A stretch of DNA of 64,000 nt, from positions 124,001 through 188,000 of the forward strand of contig NZ_CP009253.1 of NCBI RefSeq assembly GCF_001280225.1. The letters run 5' to 3'. The stretch's first letter is position 1. The number at the start of each line of letters is the position of its first letter. Positions 30,183 to 39,064 of the stretch are shown here, piece by piece. Below the pieces are notes generated by a model that saw only the letters and a list, made by a program, of their open reading frames with translations, did not search any database and was not told the DNA's origin. Origin of the DNA: Buchnera aphidicola (Aphis glycines). GTDB lineage: Bacteria > Pseudomonadota > Gammaproteobacteria > Enterobacterales > Enterobacteriaceae. The position numbers and the translations under genes were made by a program.

Positions 30183-32989
30183 ATGAAAATTCGTCTTTCA
30201 CCATTCCCTTGAGTATTAGAAATACATCTCATACAAATTTCATCATTATTATTGATAGGTATATTATAATGCCAGCATCTTTGACATTTTTTTGCATTGC
30301 TTTTTTCTAATGCAATTTTAAGTTTTGAAAATAAAACACTTTTTTTTGTCTTAGTTGGTGCTGCTTTATAATCTTTCACTGATACCTGAGATGTTAAAAA
30401 TAAAAATTTTAACTCATCTCCTAAAATGTTTAATTTTTTTCTTGTTTCAGATGTCACATATAATGTGATAGAAGCTTCTAATGAATTATTTATTTTTTTA
30501 TTTTTTATTGCTTTTTCTATAAATTTATTTATTTCATTTTTAATTTCGATTAATTCATTCCAAAATTGATGATGAAATATCATTTGAATGTTTAGTTCAA
30601 ATAATTTATTAAACCATTCTTCTGTAAATACATATGCTGATTTTTTTCCTGGTAAATAGCTCCATATTTCATTAGCAGTGAACGATAATATAGGTGATAT
30701 CCATCTAACTAACGCGTGAATTATATAATATATCGCTGTTTGGCAGCTTCTTCTTTCCAAGCTATTTTTTTTTAAAGTATATTGCCTATCTTTAATAATA
30801 TCAAGATAAAAAGAGCCCATGTCAATTGAACAAAAATGCATTAATTTTTGTATTACCCCATGAAAATTATACTTATTGTAAAGTTGAATAATATCTTCTT
30901 GTACTATTTTGGTTCGAGCAATAGCCCATTGATCTAAGTAGATCATTTTTTCTTTAGGAATAATATCTGTATTTGGATTAAAATCATTTATGTTAGCTAA
31001 CATAAAACGTGCTGTATTTCTTATTCTTCGATAAATATCTGATGTCCGTTTTAAAATTTCATTAGAAATAGAAATATCATTAGAATAGTTGGAAGAAGCA
31101 ACCCACAGTCTTAAAACATCTGCTCCTAATGTTTTAATTACATCGTTAGGACTAATAGTATTGCCTATAGATTTAGACATTTTTTGCCCATTTCCATCAA
31201 CTACAAATCCATGTGTTAAAACTTCTGAGTAAGGTGCTTTTTTATTAATTAACATTGATATCATCAATGATGACATAAACCAACCTCGATGTTGATCCGA
31301 ACCTTCTAAGAACATATCTGCATAATTTTTTTTGTTTTTTTTGTTCTTATATTGTATACTTGTATGAGTGTTTCCCGATTCAAACCAGACATCTAATATA
31401 TCAAAAATTTGATCATATAAATAATGTTCTTCTCCTAGTATTTCTTTTAAATCCATATTCCACCATGCTTGAATTCCTGATATTTCTACTTGTTTAACTA
31501 TTTTTTTCATTATAATAGAGTTCTGAGGATGTATTTTTCCTGTTTCTTTATTTATAAAAATAGACATTGGAACACCCCATTTTCTTTGCCTTGAAATACA
31601 CCAATCAGGTCTTTTTTTAATCATTTCTTTAATTCTAGATTTCCCCCATTGAGGAATCCATGCAACTTTTTTAATTTCTTCAATAGTATTGAAGCGTAAA
31701 TTGTTTTTGTTAATATCAATAAACCATTGTGGAGTCGCTCGAAATATGATAGGAGTTTTGTGTCTCCAGCAGTGCGGGTAGCTATGATGTAAAGATTCGC
31801 GATGTAACAAGCAATTGTATTCAATTAACAATTTTATAATAATTTTATTAGATTGAAAAATATTAATACCATCTAATTTTGGATGTATATTTTTTTTAAA
31901 ATCACCTTTATAGTTAATTAAATCGATTGTATTTATATTGTATTTTTGACAGATAGAATAATCATCTTGTCCATGGTCCGGTGATGTGTGTACTGCTCCT
32001 GTTCCTACTTCAAGAGTAACATGTTTTCCTAATATTACAGGTAATGAAACATTATTTAAAAACGGATGTAAAAACTTTATACCTTCTAGTTGCTTCCCTT
32101 TAATCGAAATTAAATAATTCCAATGTTTTATGTTTAAACTATTAAGCGTGCTTTTTACCAATCCTGTGGCTAAAATTAAATTATACTTTTCTGTTTCAAT
32201 TACATCGTATTTAAAATCCGGGTGCACTGTGATGGCTTGACTAGATGGAAGTGTCCATGGAGTAGTAGTCCAAATAGGTAAGTATATTTCTTTTTCTTTT
32301 AAGATATCAGTATTTAATATTTTTTTTAACTTTTTATCATTACTTTTCATTGCAACAAAAATTGCATCTGATTTTTTATCAAAATATTCAATTTCTGCAT
32401 CAGATAAAGACGATTGACATTCTAAACACCAATGTACAGGTTTGAAATCTCTATATAAATATTGTTTTTCAATGATTTTAGAGAGTGTATTAATTATATT
32501 TGCTTCATTTTTGTAATCCATTGTAAGATAAGGATTTTCCCAATCTCCAATTACTCCTAATTTAATAAAATCTTTTTTTTGTTTATCTACTTGATTGTTT
32601 GCATATTTTCTACATTTTGCTTGAAATATTGCAGTACTTATTTTTTTTTTATGTGTTCCTATTTTTTCTTCAACTTTCTGTTCAATAGGTAATCCATGAC
32701 AATCCCATGATGGTATATATGGTGCATCAAAACCAGATAAATTTTTTGATTTAATTATTATATCTTTCAAGATTTTATTAACTGCATGTCCAATGTGAAT
32801 ATTCCCATTGGCATATGGAGGTCCGTCATGTAAAAGAAAAATTTCTTTGTTTTCTTTACTTTTTCTAATTATTTGATAAAGATTATTTTCATACCAATTT
32901 TTTAAGATTATAGGTTCTTTTTGAGTTAAATTAGCTCGCATAGAAAATTTTGTTTTAGGTAAGTTTAAAGTTTTTTTATAGTCATACAT
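30179..32989 (-). CDS. ileS: Isoleucyl-tRNA synthetase
   Basis: This class I enzyme charges tRNA-Ile. It has 936 residues (E. coli 938). HIGH appears as PPYANGNIHIGHAVNKILKD near residue 57 and KMSKS as GQKMSKSIGNTISP. The CP1 editing domain (about 190-400) keeps the threonine triad Thr241-Thr243 in WTTTPWTLP, the His of GTGAVHTSP (334, E. coli 333) and the Asp of HGQDDY (343, E. coli 342). E. coli Asn250 is Ser here. The C-terminal zinc finger is intact (CQRCWHY and CMRCISN). Unlike ThrRS and PheRS in this window, proofreading therefore looks mostly preserved. Confidence 0.97.
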   Translation of the reverse strand: MYDYKKTLNLPKTKFSMRANLTQKEPIILKNWYENNLYQIIRKSKENKEIFLLHDGPPYANGNIHIGHAVNKILKDIIIKSKNLSGFDAPYIPSWDCHGLPIEQKVEEKIGTHKKKISTAIFQAKCRKYANNQVDKQKKDFIKLGVIGDWENPYLTMDYKNEANIINTLSKIIEKQYLYRDFKPVHWCLECQSSLSDAEIEYFDKKSDAIFVAMKSNDKKLKKILNTDILKEKEIYLPIWTTTPWTLPSSQAITVHPDFKYDVIETEKYNLILATGLVKSTLNSLNIKHWNYLISIKGKQLEGIKFLHPFLNNVSLPVILGKHVTLEVGTGAVHTSPDHGQDDYSICQKYNINTIDLINYKGDFKKNIHPKLDGINIFQSNKIIIKLLIEYNCLLHRESLHHSYPHCWRHKTPIIFRATPQWFIDINKNNLRFNTIEEIKKVAWIPQWGKSRIKEMIKKRPDWCISRQRKWGVPMSIFINKETGKIHPQNSIIMKKIVKQVEISGIQAWWNMDLKEILGEEHYLYDQIFDILDVWFESGNTHTSIQYKNKKNKKNYADMFLEGSDQHRGWFMSSLMISMLINKKAPYSEVLTHGFVVDGNGQKMSKSIGNTISPNDVIKTLGADVLRLWVASSNYSNDISISNEILKRTSDIYRRIRNTARFMLANINDFNPNTDIIPKEKMIYLDQWAIARTKIVQEDIIQLYNKYNFHGVIQKLMHFCSIDMGSFYLDIIKDRQYTLKKNSLERRSCQTAIYYIIHALVRWISPILSFTANEIWSYLPGKKSAYVFTEEWFNKLFELNIQMIFHHQFWNELIEIKNEINKFIEKAIKNKKINNSLEASITLYVTSETRKKLNILGDELKFLFLTSQVSVKDYKAAPTKTKKSVLFSKLKIALEKSNAKKCQRCWHYNIPINNNDEICMRCISNTQGNGERRIFI

Positions 32990-33011
32990 AAGTTTTGTCT
33001 TTACTTTTTAG

Positions 33012-33947
33012 TTAATGATTAGAAATATTGAAATATTTTTTAGTAATTTGAACATCTTGAGCAATCTGATTTTTAAGTTTGTGCATAGATATAAAAAAAT
33101 GCTCGTTTCTTATTTTTTTATGTATTAAAATTTCTATTTTTTTGTTATATAAATTAATTTTTGTATTAAATAAATGAACTTCAACAGTTTTATTTTTTTG
33201 TTTATTAAGAGAACTAGGTTTAAATCCTATATTACATATTCCAAAATATGTTTGTTTATAGTGTACTTTAGCCGCATATACTCCATTATTTAAGGCAATA
33301 TTTTGATATAATTTTATATTAGCTGTAGGATAACCTAATGTTCTTCCTATTTGATCACCATAAATAACACGACCAATAATATTAAATGGTCTACCAAGTA
33401 ATGATTCAGCTGATTTAATGTTATCTTGTAATAAATATTTTCTAATATTAGTACTGCTAATTTTAATGTTACTTTTGTATAACGGTTCTATTTCTATAAC
33501 AATGAACTTATATTTTTTACTCATATTCTTTAAGAGAAAAATATCTCCATTTCTTTCAGATCCAAATTTAAAATCTTGACCAATTATAATAAATTTTATG
33601 TTTAGTTTGTTAATTAATATTTTCGTAATAAATGTTTGAGCGTTCATTTTTGCAAAAATACTATTAAATTTAATACATAAAATAATATCAATTTTATATA
33701 ATTGAATATATTTTATTTTTTCTTGAAATGTTGTAATCCTTTTAGGAGACGCACGATTATTAAAAAACTCTAATGGTTGCGGTTCGAACAAAATGATTAT
33801 TGTGGGTAAATTATTTTCTTTTCCTATATTACATACTGTGGAAAGTAGTTTTTGATGTCCTAAATGCACTCCATCAAAGTTTCCAATACTTATAACTGAG
33901 TGAGAATTTATTTTTTTAAGATTATGAATGCCTCGTATAATCTTCAT
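33012..33947 (-). CDS. ribF: Bifunctional riboflavin kinase / FAD synthetase
   Basis: RibF phosphorylates riboflavin to FMN and adenylates FMN to FAD, supplying cofactors for NuoF and other flavoproteins. The product has 311 residues (E. coli 313). The N-terminal nucleotidyltransferase domain shows SIGNFDGVHLGHQKLL, FEPQPLEFF and IGQDFKFGSERNGD, with ISSTNIRKYLL. The C-terminal kinase domain shows GRVIYGDQIGRTLGYPTANI and GVYAA. It is promoter-proximal in the ribF-ileS-lspA-ispH-dapB series, 22 bp before ileS, and divergent from rpsT. Confidence 0.95.
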   Translation of the reverse strand: MKIIRGIHNLKKINSHSVISIGNFDGVHLGHQKLLSTVCNIGKENNLPTIIILFEPQPLEFFNNRASPKRITTFQEKIKYIQLYKIDIILCIKFNSIFAKMNAQTFITKILINKLNIKFIIIGQDFKFGSERNGDIFLLKNMSKKYKFIVIEIEPLYKSNIKISSTNIRKYLLQDNIKSAESLLGRPFNIIGRVIYGDQIGRTLGYPTANIKLYQNIALNNGVYAAKVHYKQTYFGICNIGFKPSSLNKQKNKTVEVHLFNTKINLYNKKIEILIHKKIRNEHFFISMHKLKNQIAQDVQITKKYFNISNH

Positions 33948-34075
33948 TATTAAATTAATCCAATATAATAAGGTTATATATGCTAGAATTTATCATAAAA
34001 TTTATATTTAATAATAACTATTTAACAATTTTTTAATAAAAATTTATTATATTTATTATTAATTTTTATTATCTC

Positions 34076-34103
34076 TTGTATCATATTTTATATATAGTAT
34101 AAT
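34076..34103 (+). promoter_or_regulatory. Predicted sigma-70 promoter for rpsT
   Basis: TTGTAT (34076-34081) and a consensus TATAAT (34098-34103) are 16 bp apart, ending 32 bases before the rpsT start. The position fits a short leader for this single-gene unit. Confidence 0.6.
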
Positions 34104-34135
34104 TTTTAATAAAATTTTTTATTTAGGAGTTTAAA

Positions 34136-34399
34136 TTGGCTAATATTAAATCATCTAAGAAAGATGCTGTAGCATCGGAATATCGTCGTAAAAATAATAT
34201 GAGTCAACGCTCGAAAATTCGTACTTTTATAAAGAAAGTTCGATTATCTATTTTGTCTGGAGATAAAAAAAGAGCAGAAGATGCTTTCAAAAATATGCAA
34301 CCTGTAATTGATAAATATTCAACCAAGGGTTTGATCCATAAAAATAAAGCAGCAAGATATAAATCTGTTTTATCACTTCAAATTAAAAAATTAAATTAA
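34136..34399 (+). CDS. rpsT: 30S ribosomal protein S20, TTG start
   Basis: S20 is a helical 16S rRNA-binding protein needed for small-subunit assembly. The 87-residue product starts at TTG 34136 and reads (M)[17 protein letters not shown], aligned with E. coli MANIKSAKKRA, and it ends near [12 protein letters not shown] and a KKLN tail. No ATG is available upstream in this frame near the conserved start. A TAGGAG ribosome-binding site lies about 6 bases before the TTG. E. coli rpsT also starts with UUG and is autogenously controlled, so this start looks conserved. Confidence 0.95.
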   Translation: MANIKSSKKDAVASEYRRKNNMSQRSKIRTFIKKVRLSILSGDKKRAEDAFKNMQPVIDKYSTKGLIHKNKAARYKSVLSLQIKKLN

Positions 34400-34417
34400 A
34401 AATAAATTTTTTATAAC

Positions 34418-34462
34418 AGTATTGCCTCTCATTCTATTAAGAAGCAATACTTTATAATATTT
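34418..34462 (+). terminator. Hairpin between convergent rpsT and dnaJ
   Basis: AGTATTGC (34418-34425) pairs with GCAATACT (34444-34451) around an 18-base loop, followed on the plus strand by a T-rich sequence. It lies between rpsT and the 3' end of dnaJ on the other strand and could end both transcripts. The long loop lowers the confidence. Confidence 0.5.
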
Positions 34463-35598
34463 TATTTTGTTAAATCATCAAAAAATCTTTTTACTCCATC
34501 AAAAAATCTTTTTGATCGAGGAGTATTTTTTTCACCTTTAAATCCATTAAAACTTTGTCCTAGTTCATTTAAAAGATATTTTTGTTGTTCGTTAAGATTT
34601 ACTGGTGTTTCTACTACTACTCGGCATAACAAGTCACCTTGATTTCTATTTTGTATTGATTTTACACCTCTACCTCGGACACGAAAAAGTTTTCCTGATT
34701 GTGTTTCAGATGGTATTTTTAATTTCACTCTTCCATCCAGTGTAGGCACTTCAATTTCTCCGCCTAATGCAGCCATAGTAAAATTTATTGGTACTTCGCA
34801 ATAAAGATTATTTTCTTCACGTTCAAAAATAGGATGTTTATTTACTTTTATTTGAACATATAGATCTCCTGATGGCGCGCCATTTGTACCGGCTTCTCCT
34901 TCATTGTTTATTCTAATTCGATTATTAGTATCTACACCAGGTGGAATTTTGACTGATAATGTTTTATTTTTTCTGACTCTTCCTTGGCCTTTACATATAC
35001 GACATGGATCTTGTATTACTGTTCCTTTTTCGTGGCATGTAGGACAGGATTGTTGAACTGTAAAAAATCCTTTTCTTATATGTATTTGACCTCTGCCTTG
35101 GCAAGTGGAACAGTTACGAGGTTTAGTTCCTTTTTTAGCTCCAGTTCCATAACAAATTTGGCATTTTTGAAATGTTGGAATTTTTATTTCTTTTATTACA
35201 CCTTTTACCGCATCTTCTAAAGAAATATCCATATTATAACATAAATCAGATCCTTTTTTTACTCTTTGATTTCTATTTCCGCCGAAAATATCACCAAAAA
35301 CATCTCCGAAAATATCACCAAAATCTGTAGAACTAGTAAAAGTACTATAAGTAGTATTTTGATTGTGACCATTTTCAAAAGCTGAATGTCCATATTGATC
35401 GTATGCATTTCTTTTTTCTTCGTTTACTAAGATTTCGTAAGCTTCTTTTATTTCTTTAAATTTATTTTCAGCATTTTTATCACCTTGATTTCTATCAGGA
35501 TGATATTTCATTGCTAATCGTTTATAAGCTTTTTTAATCTCGCGTTCTTCAGCTGATTTTGAGACTCCTAAGATTTGATAGTAATCTTTTTTTCCCAT
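34462..35598 (-). CDS. dnaJ: Hsp40 co-chaperone DnaJ
   Basis: DnaJ delivers unfolded clients to DnaK and stimulates its ATPase. The product has 378 residues (E. coli 376). Domain order: J domain with HPD in [13 protein letters not shown] (about 33-35), Gly/Phe linker ([15 protein letters not shown]), four CxxCxGxG-type zinc modules ([32 protein letters not shown]) at about 144-205, and the C-terminal client-binding domain. All eight zinc cysteines are present. It is downstream of dnaK with a strong GC-rich hairpin in the 80-bp gap. Confidence 0.97.
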   Translation of the reverse strand: MGKKDYYQILGVSKSAEEREIKKAYKRLAMKYHPDRNQGDKNAENKFKEIKEAYEILVNEEKRNAYDQYGHSAFENGHNQNTTYSTFTSSTDFGDIFGDVFGDIFGGNRNQRVKKGSDLCYNMDISLEDAVKGVIKEIKIPTFQKCQICYGTGAKKGTKPRNCSTCQGRGQIHIRKGFFTVQQSCPTCHEKGTVIQDPCRICKGQGRVRKNKTLSVKIPPGVDTNNRIRINNEGEAGTNGAPSGDLYVQIKVNKHPIFEREENNLYCEVPINFTMAALGGEIEVPTLDGRVKLKIPSETQSGKLFRVRGRGVKSIQNRNQGDLLCRVVVETPVNLNEQQKYLLNELGQSFNGFKGEKNTPRSKRFFDGVKRFFDDLTK

Positions 35599-35626
35599 TA
35601 TTACTCTTCCTGCTTTTAAAATAATT

Positions 35627-35658
35627 ACACGGGCGTAGATTTTTTTCTACGCCCGTGT
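35627..35658 (-). terminator. GC-rich hairpin in the dnaK-dnaJ gap
   Basis: ACACGGGCGTAG (35627-35638) pairs perfectly with CTACGCCCGTGT (35647-35658) around an 8-base A/T loop, a 12-bp stem of more than half G+C in a very AT-rich genome. On the minus strand it follows the dnaK stop by about 20 bases and is followed by AATTATTTT. It could act as a partial terminator lowering dnaJ relative to dnaK, or as an mRNA stability or processing element. Confidence 0.7.
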
Positions 35659-35678
35659 TAGTGTTTAGATAGTTATAA

Positions 35679-37595
35679 TTATTTTTTAGGATCTTTTATT
35701 TCTTCAAATTCTGCATCTACGATATTTTCATCTTTTTTTGATGTAGATGATTGATTTTCATTTTTTGGATTGTCTTCTTTTGTTTTTTGATAAGTTTCTG
35801 TTAGTTTAGATGAAATTTTTAAAAGATTTTGTATGTTTTTTTCAATTTCAGACTTATCATCTCCTTTTAATGATTTTTCTAGATCATTTAAAGATGATTT
35901 TATGTTTTCTTCATCTTGAATTTCAATTTTTGTTTTATTTTCATCTAATTGTTTTTTTACACTATGAATTAACTGATCGCCTTGATTACGTATTTGAATT
36001 AATTCTTCAAATTTACGATCTGATTCAGAATTTGCTTCTGCATCATCTATCATTTTTTTAATTTCTGATTCATTTAACCCAGAAGAAGCTTGGATAGTAA
36101 TTTTTTGCTCTTTACCAGTTTTTTTATCTTTTGCTGAAACATGTAAAATTCCATCAGAATCAATATCAAATGTTACTTCGATTTGTGCTGTCCCCCTAGG
36201 TGCAGGTTCAATACCATCTAAATTAAATTGTCCTAAAGATTTGTTATCTGAAGCTCTTTTTCTTTCGCCTTGTAATACATGTATTGTGACTGCTGATTGG
36301 TTATCTTCTGCTGTTGAAAACACTTGACTATGTTTAGTAGGAATTGTTGTATTTTTACTGATAAGTGAAGTCATTACACCACCCATAGTTTCAATTCCTA
36401 ATGATAATGGGGTTACGTCTAGTAGTAAAACATCTTTAACATCTCCTGAAAGTACTCCTCCCTGAACTGCAGCTCCAACTGCAACTGCTTCATCTGGATT
36501 CACATCTTTTCTTGGTTCTTTTCCGAAAAAATCTGCAACTTTGGATTGCACCATAGGCATTCTTGTTTGACCACCTACTAATATTACATCGTTAATATCT
36601 GATATAGATAATCCTGCATCTTTTAACGCCACTTTAAGCGGTTCAATAGATTTTGATACTAAATCTTCAACTAAAGATTCAAGTTTAGAACGAGTTACTT
36701 TGATATTTAAATGTTTTGGACCATTAGAATCTGCTGTAATATAGGGTAAATTTACGTCTGTTTGCTGCGCTGATGAAAGCTCGATTTTAGCTTTTTCTGC
36801 TGATTCTTTTAATCTTTGCATAGCTAATGAATCGTTTCTCAAATCAATACCTTGTTCTTTTTTAAATTCTTTTACTAAATAGTTGATTAATCTACTATCA
36901 AAATCTTCCCCCCCAAGATGGGTATCTCCATTGGTAGATAGCACTTCGAATGTTTTTTCTTTGTCTACATCATCTATTTCAATAATTGATATATCAAAAG
37001 TCCCTCCGCCTAGATCATATACAGCGATGGTGCGATTTCCCTGGCCTTTATCTAGACCGTATGCGAGAGCAGCTGCTGTAGGTTCATTTATGATTCTTTT
37101 TACTTCTAAACCAGCTATTCTACCTGCATCTTTGGTTGCTTGCCGTTGAGCATCATTAAAATAAGCAGGTACTGTGATAACAGCTGCTTTTATTGGTTCC
37201 CCTAAATAATCTTCTGCAGTTTTTTTCATTTTTTTTAAAACTTCAGCAGAAATTTGAGGCGGAGCCATTTTTTTTCTTTCTACATCAATCCAAGCATCTC
37301 CATTCTCGGAGTTAATTATGCTGTATGGCATTATTTTTATATCGCGTTGCACTTCTTCATCTTTAAATTTTCTACCAATCAAACGTTTTATAGCAAATAA
37401 AGTGTTTTTCGGATTGGTAATAGCTTGACGTTTAGCCGGTTGACCTACTAAAACCTCGCCTTCTTTAGTGTATGCAATAATTGAAGGTGTAGTGCGATCT
37501 CCTTCTGAATTTTCTAAAACACGAGGTTTATTGCCATCCATAATGGCAACACAAGAGTTGGTTGTTCCCAAGTCGATACCAATAATTTTACCCAT
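35679..37595 (-). CDS. dnaK: Hsp70 chaperone DnaK
   Basis: DnaK is the ATP-dependent Hsp70 that folds and protects proteins together with DnaJ and GrpE. The product has 638 residues, the E. coli length. It starts [20 protein letters not shown], keeps the ATPase signatures [15 protein letters not shown] and [13 protein letters not shown], the substrate-binding domain beginning at [19 protein letters not shown], a helical lid, and ends in [13 protein letters not shown] like E. coli. A GGAG ribosome-binding site precedes the ATG, and an intact heat-shock promoter lies about 115 bp upstream. Confidence 0.98.
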   Translation of the reverse strand: MGKIIGIDLGTTNSCVAIMDGNKPRVLENSEGDRTTPSIIAYTKEGEVLVGQPAKRQAITNPKNTLFAIKRLIGRKFKDEEVQRDIKIMPYSIINSENGDAWIDVERKKMAPPQISAEVLKKMKKTAEDYLGEPIKAAVITVPAYFNDAQRQATKDAGRIAGLEVKRIINEPTAAALAYGLDKGQGNRTIAVYDLGGGTFDISIIEIDDVDKEKTFEVLSTNGDTHLGGEDFDSRLINYLVKEFKKEQGIDLRNDSLAMQRLKESAEKAKIELSSAQQTDVNLPYITADSNGPKHLNIKVTRSKLESLVEDLVSKSIEPLKVALKDAGLSISDINDVILVGGQTRMPMVQSKVADFFGKEPRKDVNPDEAVAVGAAVQGGVLSGDVKDVLLLDVTPLSLGIETMGGVMTSLISKNTTIPTKHSQVFSTAEDNQSAVTIHVLQGERKRASDNKSLGQFNLDGIEPAPRGTAQIEVTFDIDSDGILHVSAKDKKTGKEQKITIQASSGLNESEIKKMIDDAEANSESDRKFEELIQIRNQGDQLIHSVKKQLDENKTKIEIQDEENIKSSLNDLEKSLKGDDKSEIEKNIQNLLKISSKLTETYQKTKEDNPKNENQSSTSKKDENIVDAEFEEIKDPKK

Positions 37596-37619
37596 TGTAT
37601 TTCTCCTATTTTGATAATT

Positions 37620-37654
37620 GGGTTTTCAACCCTTATGTAGCCATTTTTTTGGCT
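37620..37654 (-). promoter_or_regulatory. Two small hairpins in the dnaK leader
   Basis: The dnaK leader on the minus strand contains two short perfect inverted repeats: AGCCA...TGGCT at 37639-37654 and GGGTT...AACCC at 37620-37632. They lie between the sigma-32 promoter and the ribosome-binding site. They could shape leader stability or act as a thermosensitive structure; the function is unproven. Confidence 0.35.
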
Positions 37655-37708
37655 TTTATTAGCGACATAGGATTGTATTTTATAATTATCTATCAGTGTT
37701 GTGATTAT

Positions 37709-37737
37709 TAGATGGGGTCTTTTTTTTAGTCATCAAG
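37709..37737 (-). promoter_or_regulatory. Sigma-32 heat-shock promoter of dnaKJ
   Basis: On the minus strand, CTTGATG (37731-37737) and CCCCATCTA (37709-37717) are 13 bases apart. These match the sigma-32 -35 and -10 elements and closely resemble the E. coli dnaK P1 promoter, which also has CTTGATG and CCCCAT. The GC-rich -10 stands out sharply from its surroundings, so conservation by selection is likely. Confidence 0.85.
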
Positions 37738-37873
37738 GTCTAACTTCAAAAAAAATGAGTTTTTCAATCAGTCTAAACAGGATGGAACTGTATTTTATGA
37801 AACATAATTTATTATTTTATATTTTTCATGTATATTAAATTTTTTGCTTATTAAAAAATTTTGAGGTTTTCCT

Positions 37874-38251
37874 ATGTTGATATCATTTGATATGAGAGAA
37901 TGTTTATACTTTTTTTGTTTTATTTTTTTTTCTTTTACGTTTTGTTGTTTTATGTTATTTGCAAGTTCTATTTTAGGGGGAAAATCGTCATCAAGACATA
38001 AACATACACCATTTGAATCAGGTATTATTTCTGTAGGAAATACATGTTTGCATTTTTCTGTCAAGTTTTATTTGGTTGCAATGTTTTTTGTAATATTTGA
38101 TGTTGAAGCTCTTTATCTTTATATATGGTCTGTTAGTATAACTGAAACTGGTTGGGTAGGTTTTTTTGAAGCTTTTATTTTTATAATGTTTCTTTTGTTA
38201 TCATTATTTTACTTAATTCGAATTAAAGCATTAGATTGGGCATATAAATAA
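37874..38251 (+). CDS. nuoA: NADH-quinone oxidoreductase subunit A
   Basis: NuoA is a three-helix membrane subunit of complex I. The product has 125 residues (E. coli 147; the E. coli N-terminus is longer, and its C-terminal tail is missing here). The conserved loop [14 protein letters not shown] and the segment [20 protein letters not shown] with the membrane Asp and Glu are present, then [13 protein letters not shown] and LDWAYK. It opens the nuo operon, about 140 bp from the divergent dnaK promoter region. I found no strong sigma-70 promoter for it by eye. Confidence 0.95.
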   Translation: MLISFDMRECLYFFCFIFFSFTFCCFMLFASSILGGKSSSRHKHTPFESGIISVGNTCLHFSVKFYLVAMFFVIFDVEALYLYIWSVSITETGWVGFFEAFIFIMFLLLSLFYLIRIKALDWAYK

Positions 38252-38287
38252 AACGTTTAAATTCATCGTATTTAAGGATATAATTTT

Positions 38288-38974
38288 ATGAAATATACAG
38301 CGAATTACACTTTGACTCGAGTAGAAGAAAATAATTCTCATAAAAAATATCCAAAGCAATCGAGTTATCTGGTTGAAGATCCTGTAGAGAATTATTTAAA
38401 AAAAAATATTTTTGTAGGTAAATTGCATCAATTACTTCATAAGTTAGTTAATTGGGGTCGAAAAAACTCTCTTTGGCCTTATAATTTCGGATTATCTTGC
38501 TGTTATGTAGAAATGGTTACTGCTTTTACCTCTGTACATGATGTGGCTCGTTTTGGATCTGAAGTGTTAAGAGCTTCTCCCAGACAAGCTGACGTTATGG
38601 TGATTGCTGGAACTCCATTTATTAAAATGGCTCCTATTATTCAAAGATTATACGATCAAATGTTAGAGCCAAAATGGGTTATTTCTATGGGAGCATGTGC
38701 TAATTCTGGCGGAATGTATGATATTTATTCTGTGGTGCAAGGTGTAGATAAATTTTTACCAGTAGATGTTTATATTCCTGGTTGCCCACCTAGGCCAGAA
38801 GCGTATATACATGCTTTGAAATTACTTCAAAATTCTATTAATGAAGAAAGAAGACCATTGTCTTGGGTAGTGGGAGAACAAGGAATATATCAAAAAAAAA
38901 TGTTGTCAGAAAAAGAAAAAAAAACAAATAAAAGAATTTCAATTGTCAATCTTCCAACGTCAGATAAAATTTAA
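38288..38974 (+). CDS. nuoB: NADH-quinone oxidoreductase subunit B
   Basis: NuoB carries the terminal [4Fe-4S] cluster N2, which hands electrons to ubiquinone. The product has 228 residues (E. coli 220). The N2 cysteines are present: the adjacent pair in GLSCCYVEM, one in [12 protein letters not shown] and one in [11 protein letters not shown]. The lysine-rich C-terminal tail contains two runs of eight or nine adenines (about 38892-38924), all in frame. It sits 36 bp after nuoA, and about 90 bp of AT-rich sequence separate it from nuoCD. Confidence 0.97.
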   Translation: MKYTANYTLTRVEENNSHKKYPKQSSYLVEDPVENYLKKNIFVGKLHQLLHKLVNWGRKNSLWPYNFGLSCCYVEMVTAFTSVHDVARFGSEVLRASPRQADVMVIAGTPFIKMAPIIQRLYDQMLEPKWVISMGACANSGGMYDIYSVVQGVDKFLPVDVYIPGCPPRPEAYIHALKLLQNSINEERRPLSWVVGEQGIYQKKMLSEKEKKTNKRISIVNLPTSDKI

Positions 38975-39064
38975 TTTTTTTAATCATATAAATATATTAG
39001 TTTAAAAATAATAATAATTTTAAAAATTTTATAAATTTTTAAAATTAATTATAATGAGAAATCC

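Noticed and set aside
37795..38064. 89-residue minus-strand frame across the nuoA start
   Set aside because: It is antisense to nuoA, has no family resemblance and lies in the shadow of a conserved coding sequence.
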